Assembly (NCBI GenBank): GCA_021163645.1
Contig: JAGGTN010000002.1
Location: 1-36,937 of the forward strand
Direction of reading: 5' to 3'
DNA length: 36,937 nucleotides
Origin: Microcaldota archaeon
GTDB lineage: Archaea; Micrarchaeota; Micrarchaeia; Anstonellales; JAGGTN01
The notes under the pieces are model-generated. The model saw nothing but the letters and a program-made list of their open reading frames with translations. It was not told where the DNA came from and did not search any database. Positions 1-9,346 of the stretch are shown here, in pieces. Both the position numbers and the translations under genes were made by a program. Position 1 is the stretch's first letter; the number at the start of each line of letters is the position of its first letter.

Positions 1-105
1 CCTACCGAGTATCACTAATAGAACGGCGATTACTATAACAATAACTAATAACGCCCATCCATAAGTCATTAAATATTCCATTGCGGCTTGACCTTTTCTT
101 TCCAT
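1..105 (-). CDS. Class III signal-peptide pilin-like protein (5' part; runs off window edge)
   Basis: Reverse complement reads MERKGQAAMEYLMTYGWALLVIVIVIAVLLVIL..., a typical archaeal KGQ-A-EY prepilin N-terminus; not in ORF track because truncated. Confidence 0.85.
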   Translation of the reverse strand, partial: MERKGQAAMEYLMTYGWALLVIVIVIAVLLVILGR

Positions 106-163
106 TTTATCACCTTATTCATCATTTAAATCATTCATTAATCGATAAGCGGACCCGGAGGGA

Positions 164-200
164 TTTTCGTTATATCTGTCTTTGACATTTCAAATCTTAT
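164..200 (-). other. tRNA-Arg intron 2 in the T-loop (59/60)
   Basis: Central helix TTCG/CGAA, bulges AAA and AAT; cleavage AA|A and AA|T restores TTCGAAT between GAGGG and CCCTC; distal helix is weak. Confidence 0.82.
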
Positions 201-222
201 TTCGAACCCTCGACCTACTGCT

Positions 223-249
223 TCCCTCTATATTATGATCCATAGTCAT
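223..249 (-). other. tRNA-Arg intron 1 at canonical 37/38 site
   Basis: BHB-like: central helix CTTC/GAGG flanked by bulges TAA and GAA; cleavage TA|A and GA|A. Confidence 0.85.
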
Positions 250-559
250 TAGAAGGCAGCCGCTCTATCCAAGCTGAGCTACGGGCCCACATCAGATTAT
301 ATCAAACTCATATCATATAATCTTAATGATATAATTCAATAAACTTTTTAATATATATTGCTTGCTATTCTGATATTTTAAGGTGTGAGACCCCTTACTT
401 CCACTATTCTAAGTAATTTTTAATATATTAATTTAATTATTTTGTTTTAAATTTTTCTTTTTTTATCCTCTTTTTTATCCATAACAATTATTTTCTTTTG
501 TTTATTTATCAATACATGTTTACTCATTAATGTCAATTCTCATCAACACAAATTGGTTT

Positions 560-799
560 CTATTCATCTATACCAATTGATTGGATGTTTGTTGTATACA
601 CTTTATAAATAACTAAATAATCAGAAAAATGTGAGAAAAATACATCTGCAGTCAACTCTAATTCATCAGGTACTAATAATACTGATTTTGTCTTGAATGG
701 AAGAACAGATAATCTTGATCTTTTCAAAGCATAATAAAATCTCCTTTTTATTCTATTATACCCTTTTCCTGTTTTGATATCATATAAGTATAAAAACAT
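560..799 (-). CDS. Small protein with Cas2-like ferredoxin-fold pattern (solitary)
   Basis: 79 aa from internal ATG with GGTGG RBS: MFLYLYDIKTGKGYNRIKRRFYYALKRS...KTKSVLLVP...; beta-alpha-beta-beta-alpha-beta-like layout with Asp after strand 1 and a SV motif. Confidence 0.5.
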   Translation of the reverse strand: MFLYLYDIKTGKGYNRIKRRFYYALKRSRLSVLPFKTKSVLLVPDELELTADVFFSHFSDYLVIYKVYTTNIQSIGIDE

Positions 800-1087
800 A
801 TGACCACCTACTTTCACTAATCTCCTATTTTCATTAATTACTAAGATTTATAATATTGAACAATATATTTCATTAAATTTAATTTTGTCATTAATTATAA
901 AGATGTATAAATATATAAATGTAACCATAGTTACAAATGAAATAATATATTATATTAAAAGACAACATAATTAATACATTAACGGAAGTGAGGGGTATAT
1001 CTGTAAAAAAAATTAGTAAGATTTTATAGACAATATAAAACAATCAACTGTGAAAACATTTAAAAACATGAAACTATTTATTAAACC

Positions 1088-1441
1088 ATGGTAGATATTA
1101 TAAGGTTGAAGAATATTACGGATCCTTTACTAAACCAAAAATATATTTTTGGTTTAGCAGTTGTAGATATTGAAGGAAACTCATTTATTAATAATATAAA
1201 GGATTTTAACAGGATAAAAGAACTCGTTAATATTTATAAGATATCAAGAGACATAAGCGAAGAGGTAGATAAGTCTTCTTTATCTTATTTAACAACAGAA
1301 TTAGATGATAAATTCTTTTTTATAGCTGAAATTAATAAAAACAATTTATTAATAATAGACACAACAGTTGATAAGTATCAAAATTTAATAAGATTAATGT
1401 TCAAACTCCTCCCAGAATTGAGTAAGATAATTGAAGCGTGA
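1088..1441 (+). CDS. Small protein, possibly roadblock/LC7-like, in operon with KaiC-like ATPase
   Basis: 117 aa, overlaps start of next gene; alternating strands/helices reminiscent of roadblock fold (weak). Confidence 0.6.
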   Translation: MVDIIRLKNITDPLLNQKYIFGLAVVDIEGNSFINNIKDFNRIKELVNIYKISRDISEEVDKSSLSYLTTELDDKFFFIAEINKNNLLIIDTTVDKYQNLIRLMFKLLPELSKIIEA

Positions 1442-2163
1442 ATGGTGATAAGATGAAAAATATAGAAAGAATACCTAGTTTTATACCTGGATTAGATAGT
1501 ATGATTGAAAATGGTTTTGAAGAAAAGAGTATTATCCTAGTGGCTGGAAGTTCTGGTACAGGTAAGACAATTTTTGCTACACAATGGGCATATCATGGAA
1601 TAATTAATAAAAGGAATTGTTTATATTTATCCTTTGAAGAGTTGAGAGAACCCTTCTTTTTACATGCAGGAAGATTTGGATGGGATTTAGAGAAATTTGA
1701 GAAAAAGAAAAAATTCAAATTTATCAGATATCCTCCGATTGAAGTTGAGAAATTCATAACAGACGCACCATACATAAAAGACATAATAGATGAATACAAT
1801 ATTCAACAAGTAGTATTGGATTCTGTTACTTCACTACTTTTGTTACAAGAAACTGAATACAAGCAAAGAGAAACCTTTTTTAAAGTGACAGAAATTTTAA
1901 GGGATTGGGACTGTACAACATTATTAACATCAGAAGCACAAACAACATCAGAACCAACAACAATACAACCACGTTTCAATGTAGAGTATTTGGTTGATGC
2001 ATATTTAGCATTATATATGATAAGAAAGAGAGATATAAGGGAGAGAGCAATGGAAATCATTAAAATGAGAGGAACAAAGCATATGAATAAGATAGCACCA
2101 TTTAAAATAACAAATAAAGGAATAGAGATTTATCCTAATAATCCTGTATTTGGAGGCGTGTGA
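1438..2163 (+). CDS. KaiC/RecA-superfamily ATPase
   Basis: GSSGTGKT Walker A, VVLDSVTSLLL Walker B-like, IPGLDSMIENGF N-terminus typical of KaiC domains. Confidence 0.9.
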   Translation: MNGDKMKNIERIPSFIPGLDSMIENGFEEKSIILVAGSSGTGKTIFATQWAYHGIINKRNCLYLSFEELREPFFLHAGRFGWDLEKFEKKKKFKFIRYPPIEVEKFITDAPYIKDIIDEYNIQQVVLDSVTSLLLLQETEYKQRETFFKVTEILRDWDCTTLLTSEAQTTSEPTTIQPRFNVEYLVDAYLALYMIRKRDIRERAMEIIKMRGTKHMNKIAPFKITNKGIEIYPNNPVFGGV

Positions 2164-2164
2164 T

Positions 2165-2623
2165 GTGGTTGTCACAGAACATGAGCCATTGATATCAAGA
2201 AGGATAAAAAAAATCAACATTATTAAAACAGTTAAAGGACAGACATCAGTTGAAGTGATTTTAATACTTGCTGTTTCTTTGGTTATATTATCATCAATAA
2301 TCTTCTTAGCTTATTCTAATCTACGAGACATGAAAACAGAAATAGCCATCAAGCAAGCTGCTCAAACAGTAAATATGATTTGTGAAAAGGGAGATGAGTT
2401 ATATAGTCTTGGTGATGGAACAAAAATAACGATTGAGATAATCCTTCCAGAGAGCTATATTTCAAATCAATCATATATATCCGGCAATACCATAAACGTT
2501 TTTGTATCAGGGTCTGATATAGATTGTAAATCAATCTCTCGTTTTACCGGGCATCTCCCATCATCAAGCGGGAGACATGTAATTACATTATATAAAAAGG
2601 ATGGTGCAGTGAATGTATCATAA
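2165..2623 (+). CDS. Pilin-like protein with class III signal peptide
   Basis: VKGQTSVEVILILAVSLVILSSIIFLAYS; proposed GTG start preceded by GGAGG (ORF track start 2150). Confidence 0.75.
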   Translation: MVVTEHEPLISRRIKKINIIKTVKGQTSVEVILILAVSLVILSSIIFLAYSNLRDMKTEIAIKQAAQTVNMICEKGDELYSLGDGTKITIEIILPESYISNQSYISGNTINVFVSGSDIDCKSISRFTGHLPSSSGRHVITLYKKDGAVNVS

Positions 2624-3017
2624 GACAAACTACAATAAATACAAAGGAGAGGTATTAATAGAATTTATGATATATCTTTCAGTAATGATAATTTTGTTTT
2701 CAACTATCTATCTATTTTATCTAAATGAGAAAAGAATAAATATAAATAATGATGAATGTAAAATTGTTGCCAGATACCTCGCTGATAATATAAATCAAGG
2801 ATATATTAATGATTATTACTCCCTTACCTTATTCCTACCCCGTCATAACTGCAAAATATATATTTCAGGTAGCAGGATAGGATGTGTATCAGACAAATGT
2901 GATTATATCACAAACGTAATTCCTCAAATCGAATTATCAGAAGATGTGGATTTAACCCAAGAAATACAATTAAAATATTTAAGAGGATCAGTTTTGATCA
3001 GTAATGCAAAAAAATAA
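2613..3017 (+). CDS. Pilin-like protein
   Basis: YKGEVLIEFMIYLSVMIILFSTIYLFYL, N-terminal hydrophobic helix after KGE; overlaps previous gene. Confidence 0.7.
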   Translation: MYHKTNYNKYKGEVLIEFMIYLSVMIILFSTIYLFYLNEKRININNDECKIVARYLADNINQGYINDYYSLTLFLPRHNCKIYISGSRIGCVSDKCDYITNVIPQIELSEDVDLTQEIQLKYLRGSVLISNAKK

Positions 3018-3030
3018 ATAGAGGATTTAT

Positions 3031-3492
3031 ATGTGTAAAAAAAAGAATAAAATAATTTATAAAAAGGGGCAAATGTTTACAATAGATTTCTTTATAGCAT
3101 TAATCTTATTAATATTATTGTTGTTATCATACAATAGATTTGAGCAATATCTGGATAATAATACAAAATCGGAAGATTACTTATATATCTCAAGAATAAT
3201 ATTCTCAGATAAAGGTCTAGTTACGAAGAATAAAATATATAATGATGAGTTTCAGCAATTAGCAGATGATTACAACACCAATTATGATAAACTCATCAGA
3301 GAAACAGGCCTATATGAGAAAGGTAAAAATTTCTACTTAGAATTAACAGTATTAAATATTTCAGATAATTCTACCACAAACAGGACGATAGGTAAAACAC
3401 CCGATCAAGATAATATGGATGTTGTTTATGTAAATAGATATTTTTTAGATAAGAATAATAATATTGTAATAGTTAAAATGGGGGTATATTGA
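3031..3492 (+). CDS. Pilin-like protein (FTID type)
   Basis: YKKGQMFTIDFFIALILLILLLLSY. Confidence 0.7.
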   Translation: MCKKKNKIIYKKGQMFTIDFFIALILLILLLLSYNRFEQYLDNNTKSEDYLYISRIIFSDKGLVTKNKIYNDEFQQLADDYNTNYDKLIRETGLYEKGKNFYLELTVLNISDNSTTNRTIGKTPDQDNMDVVYVNRYFLDKNNNIVIVKMGVY

Positions 3493-3801
3493 ATGATCTT
3501 TACGATTGATGCAGTAACAGCAGTTCTTTTAGTAATGATACTTATTTCCACTGTATATTATTTACCAAACACTAATAAGATTAATTCTTTCTATGGAGAA
3601 GATATAATTAATATCTATCTACAAACAAAGTCAATAACACCTATCAATACGATTTCAAGAATTAGTCATATCTGTGGATCAATGTACATAGATGGAGAAA
3701 CAGTTATGTATTCAAATTGTAATTGTGGTAATGTTATAGTCGTGAAAAAAATGTATTATGAGGATGGATGGCATGAGATTGAGTTTAAGTATTGCCAATA
3801 A
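3493..3801 (+). CDS. Pilin-like protein (FTID type)
   Basis: MIFTIDAVTAVLLVMILISTVYYLP; directly abuts previous stop. Confidence 0.65.
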   Translation: MIFTIDAVTAVLLVMILISTVYYLPNTNKINSFYGEDIINIYLQTKSITPINTISRISHICGSMYIDGETVMYSNCNCGNVIVVKKMYYEDGWHEIEFKYCQ

Positions 3802-4309
3802 AATAGGCAAAATTAGTAAAAGAAGTATGAAAGGATTTTTCATATCTATTATACTAATACTTTTATTTTACATTCCTATTAATTACTATTATTCACACCT
3901 AGTTTATACCCATACGGTATTACCAAATTTCTCATGGACTAATTATAATCTCTTTTATCCAACTATTATTCAGAATGATAAATATCTATTAATGTATGAT
4001 ATTATTCATGATAATGAGTATCCACAATGGAGCAATATTACTGGATTTGAATTAAATCCGATAGTTTATGCAGACAATTGTTTTACATATTCTTATGATA
4101 ATTTTAATAAAAGCCACTTGACAATAAAATCAGAATCAAACTCTCGCTTGGTGATTAATAGGAATGGGGAGATAACCGAATTGAATGGTACGCAGTTTAG
4201 TTTAAATATATCTCAAGGAGATAAAATCTATTTTTATACGAACAAAGAATGCATACCATATATAACAATCTCAGATGACTCAAAAACATATTTTATAAAG
4301 CTCACATAG
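3758..4309 (+). CDS. Single-pass membrane/secreted protein of the pilus cluster
   Basis: MKGFFISIILILLFYIPINYYY N-terminal TM; overlaps previous gene, true start probably slightly downstream of 3758. Confidence 0.6.
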   Translation: MRMDGMRLSLSIANKIGKISKRSMKGFFISIILILLFYIPINYYYSHLVYTHTVLPNFSWTNYNLFYPTIIQNDKYLLMYDIIHDNEYPQWSNITGFELNPIVYADNCFTYSYDNFNKSHLTIKSESNSRLVINRNGEITELNGTQFSLNISQGDKIYFYTNKECIPYITISDDSKTYFIKLT

Positions 4310-4408
4310 AGCAACATCGAATTATAAGTATAAAAAGCATATAAATTCGTATTTGTCTCAACAACGGTTCATTCAAAAGGATAAACAGGTAAAAACAAGA
4401 TAGGTAAA

Positions 4409-4417
4409 ATTTATAAA
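4409..4417 (+). promoter_or_regulatory. Putative TATA box for leaderless secretion ATPase mRNA
   Basis: ATTTATAAA about 26 nt upstream of ATG at 4439. Confidence 0.5.
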
Positions 4418-4438
4418 CTTCATCCTAATTAGATATTC

Positions 4439-6181
4439 ATGGTTACTATAAAATCAAAAATAGATGATATATGTAATTATATATCTGGAAAGAAAGGCGT
4501 TTCAATATCAGAGATTTCTGACGCTGTTAGTATATCGAAAGAGAAAGTTCTTCTTATATGTAATTCATTGGCATCTAAAGGTATATTAAGTATAACAGAG
4601 CCAGCAGTCGGCTCACCAAAGGTTCGCCTTCTGCATCAGATATCAAACAAAGCAGAAAAGCAATATACAGGTAAAATCATAGATGAGTATACAGTAGAAT
4701 CGTATGGAGTCAAATCCTATGTAGAAATTATCGATGTAAGAGATAGTATAGTTAATGTGTATAATCTTGCATACCCTAAGATAGGTGCATACACCGAGGT
4801 ATTTCTTAATGTTGTTAAAGACATATTGGCGAGAGAGATAAGGATTTCAAGCGAAGATATAACAGACCGGAGGAGGAGTGAGTATGTGATTAAGATGTTT
4901 CATGATAAGGCAGAATCATACATCTCTCAGGTACCTCACATCTCTAAGAAGAATAAAGATATCCTTATCGGGCTCTTAGTGCAGGATATGTATGGCCTTG
5001 GGTATATCGAGTTCTTAATATCTGATGATAACTTGGAAGAAATAGCGATTAATAATTCAAAAGTGCCTATAGCCGTTTTTCATAAAAAATATGGATGGCT
5101 TAAAACCAATTTATACATTAAGGAAGAAGAAGACATATATAATTATTCATCACAGATTGGCCGCAAGAGTGGTAGGGAAATAACATTATTATCCCCTATC
5201 ATGGATGCTTATTTACAGACAGGAGACCGCGTTACATCAACATTATTTCCTATCTCAACCGAAGGTAATACGATTACTATCCGTAAATTTGCCAGAAATC
5301 CATGGACGATAATCGACTTCATCAATCCAAACATTAATACAATCTCTCTTGATATGGCAGCGTTGTTATGGCAGGCCGTGCAGTATGAGATGAATATCTT
5401 AATTGGTGGAGGTACTGCTTCAGGTAAAACAAGCATGCTTAACGTATTATCAACATTAATTCCCCCCAATGAGAGAATTATCTCTGTTGAAGAGACACGA
5501 GAAATAAATTTACCTGATTATCTTAAATGGAATTGGATACCTCTCACCACCCGCGAACCAAATGTTGAGGGTAAAGGAGGAGTGTCTATGTTAAATCTTA
5601 TTCATTCATCTTTGAGGTTGAGACCAGACCGTATGCTTGTTGGTGAGGTTCGTAAGGCAAATGAAGCAGAGGTTATGTTTGAGGCAATGCATACAGGTCA
5701 TTCTGTTTATTCTACAATGCATGCAGATACGAGTGAACAGATAATAAGGAGATTATCTCATCAACCTTTTGATATACCTATCACTGAGCTGGAGACTCTC
5801 CAATTAATAATAATACAACATAGAGATAGAAAAACAGGTATGAGAAGAACCTCTGAGATAACTGAAGTAGTAAGAGCATCCAGGAATGAGATATCGTTGA
5901 ATAGGTTATTTTCATGGAGACCGAGAACAGATAAATTCTATGCCGCTGGTAAGAAGATAAGGTTATTTGAAGAGCTTAATCTTCATACAGGAATGACTCC
6001 AGAAGAGCAGAATAAGGATTTGAAGGAAAAGAAAATAATCCTCAAATGGATGGCTAAGAATGGTATTAATGATATCAATTCGGTAGGGGATATTGCAGGT
6101 GCATATTACAAAGCACCTGAAAAAACACTCCATGCAGCGAAGAATAACTGGCCGCTGAGCAAATTATTAAACAGGTTATGA
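4439..6181 (+). CDS. Archaeal type II/IV secretion ATPase (ArlI/GspE/TadA-like) with N-terminal winged-helix-like region
   Basis: GGTASGKTS Walker A, RPDRMLVGEVRKANEAEVMFEAMHTGHSVYSTMHAD; first ~65 aa resemble a wHTH (ISEISDAVSISKEKVLLICNSLASKGIL). Confidence 0.92.
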   Translation: MVTIKSKIDDICNYISGKKGVSISEISDAVSISKEKVLLICNSLASKGILSITEPAVGSPKVRLLHQISNKAEKQYTGKIIDEYTVESYGVKSYVEIIDVRDSIVNVYNLAYPKIGAYTEVFLNVVKDILAREIRISSEDITDRRRSEYVIKMFHDKAESYISQVPHISKKNKDILIGLLVQDMYGLGYIEFLISDDNLEEIAINNSKVPIAVFHKKYGWLKTNLYIKEEEDIYNYSSQIGRKSGREITLLSPIMDAYLQTGDRVTSTLFPISTEGNTITIRKFARNPWTIIDFINPNINTISLDMAALLWQAVQYEMNILIGGGTASGKTSMLNVLSTLIPPNERIISVEETREINLPDYLKWNWIPLTTREPNVEGKGGVSMLNLIHSSLRLRPDRMLVGEVRKANEAEVMFEAMHTGHSVYSTMHADTSEQIIRRLSHQPFDIPITELETLQLIIIQHRDRKTGMRRTSEITEVVRASRNEISLNRLFSWRPRTDKFYAAGKKIRLFEELNLHTGMTPEEQNKDLKEKKIILKWMAKNGINDINSVGDIAGAYYKAPEKTLHAAKNNWPLSKLLNRL

Positions 6182-6236
6182 TTATTAATTATAGAAAAGA
6201 TAATTAGATATTTGGCTAAATATTTTCGTTAATCAG

Positions 6237-7112
6237 GTGATTATTTTGGGTTTTGAGATTACAAGATTACCATTTGTCTTTAAGTTTCCAATAATCCCTA
6301 CAAGGATATTTGGATTTACTCAAAGGGATATTAATAAAAAAAACGAGTTCGTACGTACGTTAGGCATATCGCCGGCTAGATATTATTCGTTAATGTGCAC
6401 AAATATCATTGCCATTACATTCTTTTTAATCGTCTTATTCATTGGGTTCGATATTTATCTAGGTAAACAAATAATTCTTGGAGATATAATAATTCTATGT
6501 TTGATCTCAATCATACTCTCTGGTATCTATTATTTACTCTATCCCAACATGTATAAGGAGAGATATACTGAAAAATTTGATAAAGATTTATTCTTTGCTG
6601 TGAGCGATTTATCATTGCAATTGGATAGTGGGATAAGCCTATATGAAGCAATGAAAGGAATAGCAAAAGGTGCATATGGTCTTGCCACAAAAGAGTTTGC
6701 ATTAATCGTGCAGGAAGTAGAAGTTGGGTATTCACTTGAAGAGGCATTTGAAAGGGCGATTCAGAGGTCTAAATCAAAGCAATATAAAAATGTTCTTTGG
6801 CAGATAGTCAACGTATTCAAATCGGGAAGCAAGATAGAGGATGTATTGCATGTAATTGTTGAATCTCTTAAACATGAACAGCAGGAGAAGATATCTAACT
6901 ATATCAATGAACTTAATATATGGGCACTGTTGTATCTAATGATAGCTATAACTATCCCGGCAATTATTACGACAGTTCTGGCAGTATTTATACCTATGGG
7001 CGGGGGTCAAGTGAATATGTCCTTGTTTGTAATAATTTTTACATTATCAATAATTCTGCAGGTTTCAATAATTGAATATGTGAAAGTTAAGAGGCCAGAG
7101 GTTAGTTTATAA
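6237..7112 (+). CDS. Type II secretion F-domain platform protein (TadC/ArlJ-like) 1
   Basis: FFAVSDLSLQLDSGISLYEAMKGIAKGAYG...FERAIQRSKSKQYKNVLWQIVNVFKSGSKIEDVL, with flanking TMs. Confidence 0.85.
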   Translation: MIILGFEITRLPFVFKFPIIPTRIFGFTQRDINKKNEFVRTLGISPARYYSLMCTNIIAITFFLIVLFIGFDIYLGKQIILGDIIILCLISIILSGIYYLLYPNMYKERYTEKFDKDLFFAVSDLSLQLDSGISLYEAMKGIAKGAYGLATKEFALIVQEVEVGYSLEEAFERAIQRSKSKQYKNVLWQIVNVFKSGSKIEDVLHVIVESLKHEQQEKISNYINELNIWALLYLMIAITIPAIITTVLAVFIPMGGGQVNMSLFVIIFTLSIILQVSIIEYVKVKRPEVSL

Positions 7113-7124
7113 AAAGGTGGATAA

Positions 7125-8018
7125 ATGCTAGATAGATTTAAAAAAGCACTAAGGGCAACTGAGTATGAAGGCACAGTATCACAGTGGTTTATTAATAGGA
7201 TTATGTTCTCACTATTGATTTCTGCTTTATCTGTATCTTTGTTATACTTTGTGTTTTATGTAGAAACTCCCCTAACAAATGGGCTTCTCATAATTCTTAC
7301 TACTATCTTCCTCGTAATTTTCGTAATGCTAATATTTTTGCTTGTGGTTAACGTTTATGTTGTATCTGAGAGAAAAAAGAGAGAGGTTGAATCAATACTA
7401 CCTGATTTTCTATTTTTAGTATCTTCTAATTTAAGAGCAAGAATGTCTCCAATGGTTGCTCTGAAAACAGCAGCGAGAAAGGAATTTGGAGCATTATCAA
7501 GAGAGATAAATTATGCAACAGTGAAATCACTGGGTACAGAATCATTTACTGAGCAATTAATACTAATTCCGAAAAGGCTTAATTCAGAGCTTCTTGAGAG
7601 AGTGATGATGTTGTTTATTACAGGACATGTGAGTGGTGGGAATCTTGCTGCTATGCTTGAACATCTAGCTTATGACATAAAAGAGACAGAACACATGAGA
7701 AAAAGATTATACATGGGGGTAAATACATACGTTTTATTTATAATGATATCTCTTTTGATAGGTATGCCTCTCCTATTTGCTGCGACTAGTAAATTTGTTG
7801 AAATGTCTACAATGATCTCTAAAACAGAGATAGATATACTTAATATGAATTTTCTATTAATAGGTATGCTCAGTATAACCTCGATATTGGCTGGAATATT
7901 TTCATCTGTTATAAGGGGAGGTAGTCGGTTGCAGGGACTTTATAGAGGAATAGGGTATATGATAATCACAGTTGTATTATTCAATGTATTCTCATATTTA
8001 ATAGGGATAACTGTGTAA
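7125..8018 (+). CDS. Type II secretion F-domain platform protein (TadC/ArlJ-like) 2
   Basis: ESILPDFLFLVSSNLRARMSPMVALKTAARKEFGALSREI...LLERVMMLFITGHVSGGNLAAMLEHLA, TM segments. Confidence 0.85.
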   Translation: MLDRFKKALRATEYEGTVSQWFINRIMFSLLISALSVSLLYFVFYVETPLTNGLLIILTTIFLVIFVMLIFLLVVNVYVVSERKKREVESILPDFLFLVSSNLRARMSPMVALKTAARKEFGALSREINYATVKSLGTESFTEQLILIPKRLNSELLERVMMLFITGHVSGGNLAAMLEHLAYDIKETEHMRKRLYMGVNTYVLFIMISLLIGMPLLFAATSKFVEMSTMISKTEIDILNMNFLLIGMLSITSILAGIFSSVIRGGSRLQGLYRGIGYMIITVVLFNVFSYLIGITV

Positions 8019-8044
8019 TTTAGATATATACGATGAAAGTATAA

Positions 8045-9205
8045 CTATTTATTAATATATTTTATTGAATATTTAATAGCATCTGAAGGGATGGATAAGT
8101 AGATATTGTCTCTTTTTTGTGTAATAATTGTTCCATAATGAGTTATATATTCTTCTTGCTCTCTCCCTTGATGCTGTGTTGAAATAAGGTTTAGATTAAA
8201 ATCATCACATAGGAATCCTTCGCATGATTTATACCTTATCATTCGTAAATCTCTATTGATGTATATTATATCATACGGCTCCCATAAAGCTATTCCATTC
8301 CCAATATCTAATAGAAGCTTGTTCTGTAATTCAACATAATCAAGATATTTATCTTTTCTTTCATCTCTCGTAAATCCATGCCCGGGTAAATATATAACAC
8401 AGGAATTTTTAGAATTATTATTTGATGCAGTTCCATAATCGCAGATTAATAAATAATCACCTTTATTTTCAATACTAACATTAGAAAAAGATTTCTTTTC
8501 CTTACTGATTTCTATTTTATATCCTAAGATTTCATAACTGTTTATAATATCATTTAGGTTATTATAGAAGATTATTTTATTATACCCAAAGATCACTTTT
8601 GTACCTTTGAATTTAGAATTATCAGACAATATTATTTCTGAATTATTCAAAGTTGGGTCAGAGATAGTCAACTTCTTAATCTTTCCTGATTCGTCGTATA
8701 TGATTGAATCTATCTTATATCTCTTATCTATTTCAATGTAATCACCTGCTTTTAATCTTGTATCAAAATCAATAACCAGACCAATCGTGCCAATATAAAC
8801 ATTGTTACCGTTGGAAAACCCTGAAATAATTATAAATAAATGCTCATTTAATTCTGGTAGGTTATTGATATTGAAGGTTTTATATGATAAATTCTTGAAT
8901 AATTCATTATCTCTTCCATCTGATAATGTATGTAGGGCAGGAGGATCACAAAAATGGTTCTTATTATGATCATCAATGCAACTATACAATAAAATTTCAT
9001 TTGGTTTAATTTCATTAGAGTTATTAAATATCTTAATATCCTGATAAGTTTGAAGGTTCTTTATTTGATATTTTCCTTTTTGATATGTTATAACCGCAGA
9101 CGCCATTTCATTCACATTTCTATCCAAGCTTCCTAAGATGAATACGAGAGAGCTAAGTGAAACAATGAGTAACAGAGCAGATAGGATTCTCCTTTCTGAT
9201 TCCAT
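8045..9205 (-). CDS. Hypothetical membrane-anchored extracellular protein
   Basis: 386 aa, N-terminal hydrophobic segment SALLLIVSLSSLVFILGS. Confidence 0.7.
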   Translation of the reverse strand: MESERRILSALLLIVSLSSLVFILGSLDRNVNEMASAVITYQKGKYQIKNLQTYQDIKIFNNSNEIKPNEILLYSCIDDHNKNHFCDPPALHTLSDGRDNELFKNLSYKTFNINNLPELNEHLFIIISGFSNGNNVYIGTIGLVIDFDTRLKAGDYIEIDKRYKIDSIIYDESGKIKKLTISDPTLNNSEIILSDNSKFKGTKVIFGYNKIIFYNNLNDIINSYEILGYKIEISKEKKSFSNVSIENKGDYLLICDYGTASNNNSKNSCVIYLPGHGFTRDERKDKYLDYVELQNKLLLDIGNGIALWEPYDIIYINRDLRMIRYKSCEGFLCDDFNLNLISTQHQGREQEEYITHYGTIITQKRDNIYLSIPSDAIKYSIKYINK

Positions 9206-9346
9206 TCAACCACCTTTATTTTGAATTGATTTAATCCTCGGTTCAATTCTAACAAGAATATATATTAGTTAGAATTTATATAATTTACTAACACGCACCT
9301 CTCACTTGTAAATTTACTAAATGATTTAATTCTTGGTTTAATTACT

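Larger units (their letters stand above)
150..288 (-). tRNA. tRNA-Arg(TCT) with two introns (37/38 and 59/60)
   Basis: Acceptor GGGCCCG/CGGGTCC, D-arm GCTC..GAGC, anticodon stem GCTGC/GCAGT, loop CTTCTA|A, T-stem GAGGG/CCCTC, T-loop TTCGAA|T. Introns removed: 27 nt (223-249) and 37 nt (164-200). Confidence 0.88.

Noticed and set aside
1593-2220. Minus ORFs at 1593, 1803 and 2011
   Set aside because: Antisense to a well-supported KaiC ATPase gene and the following pilin
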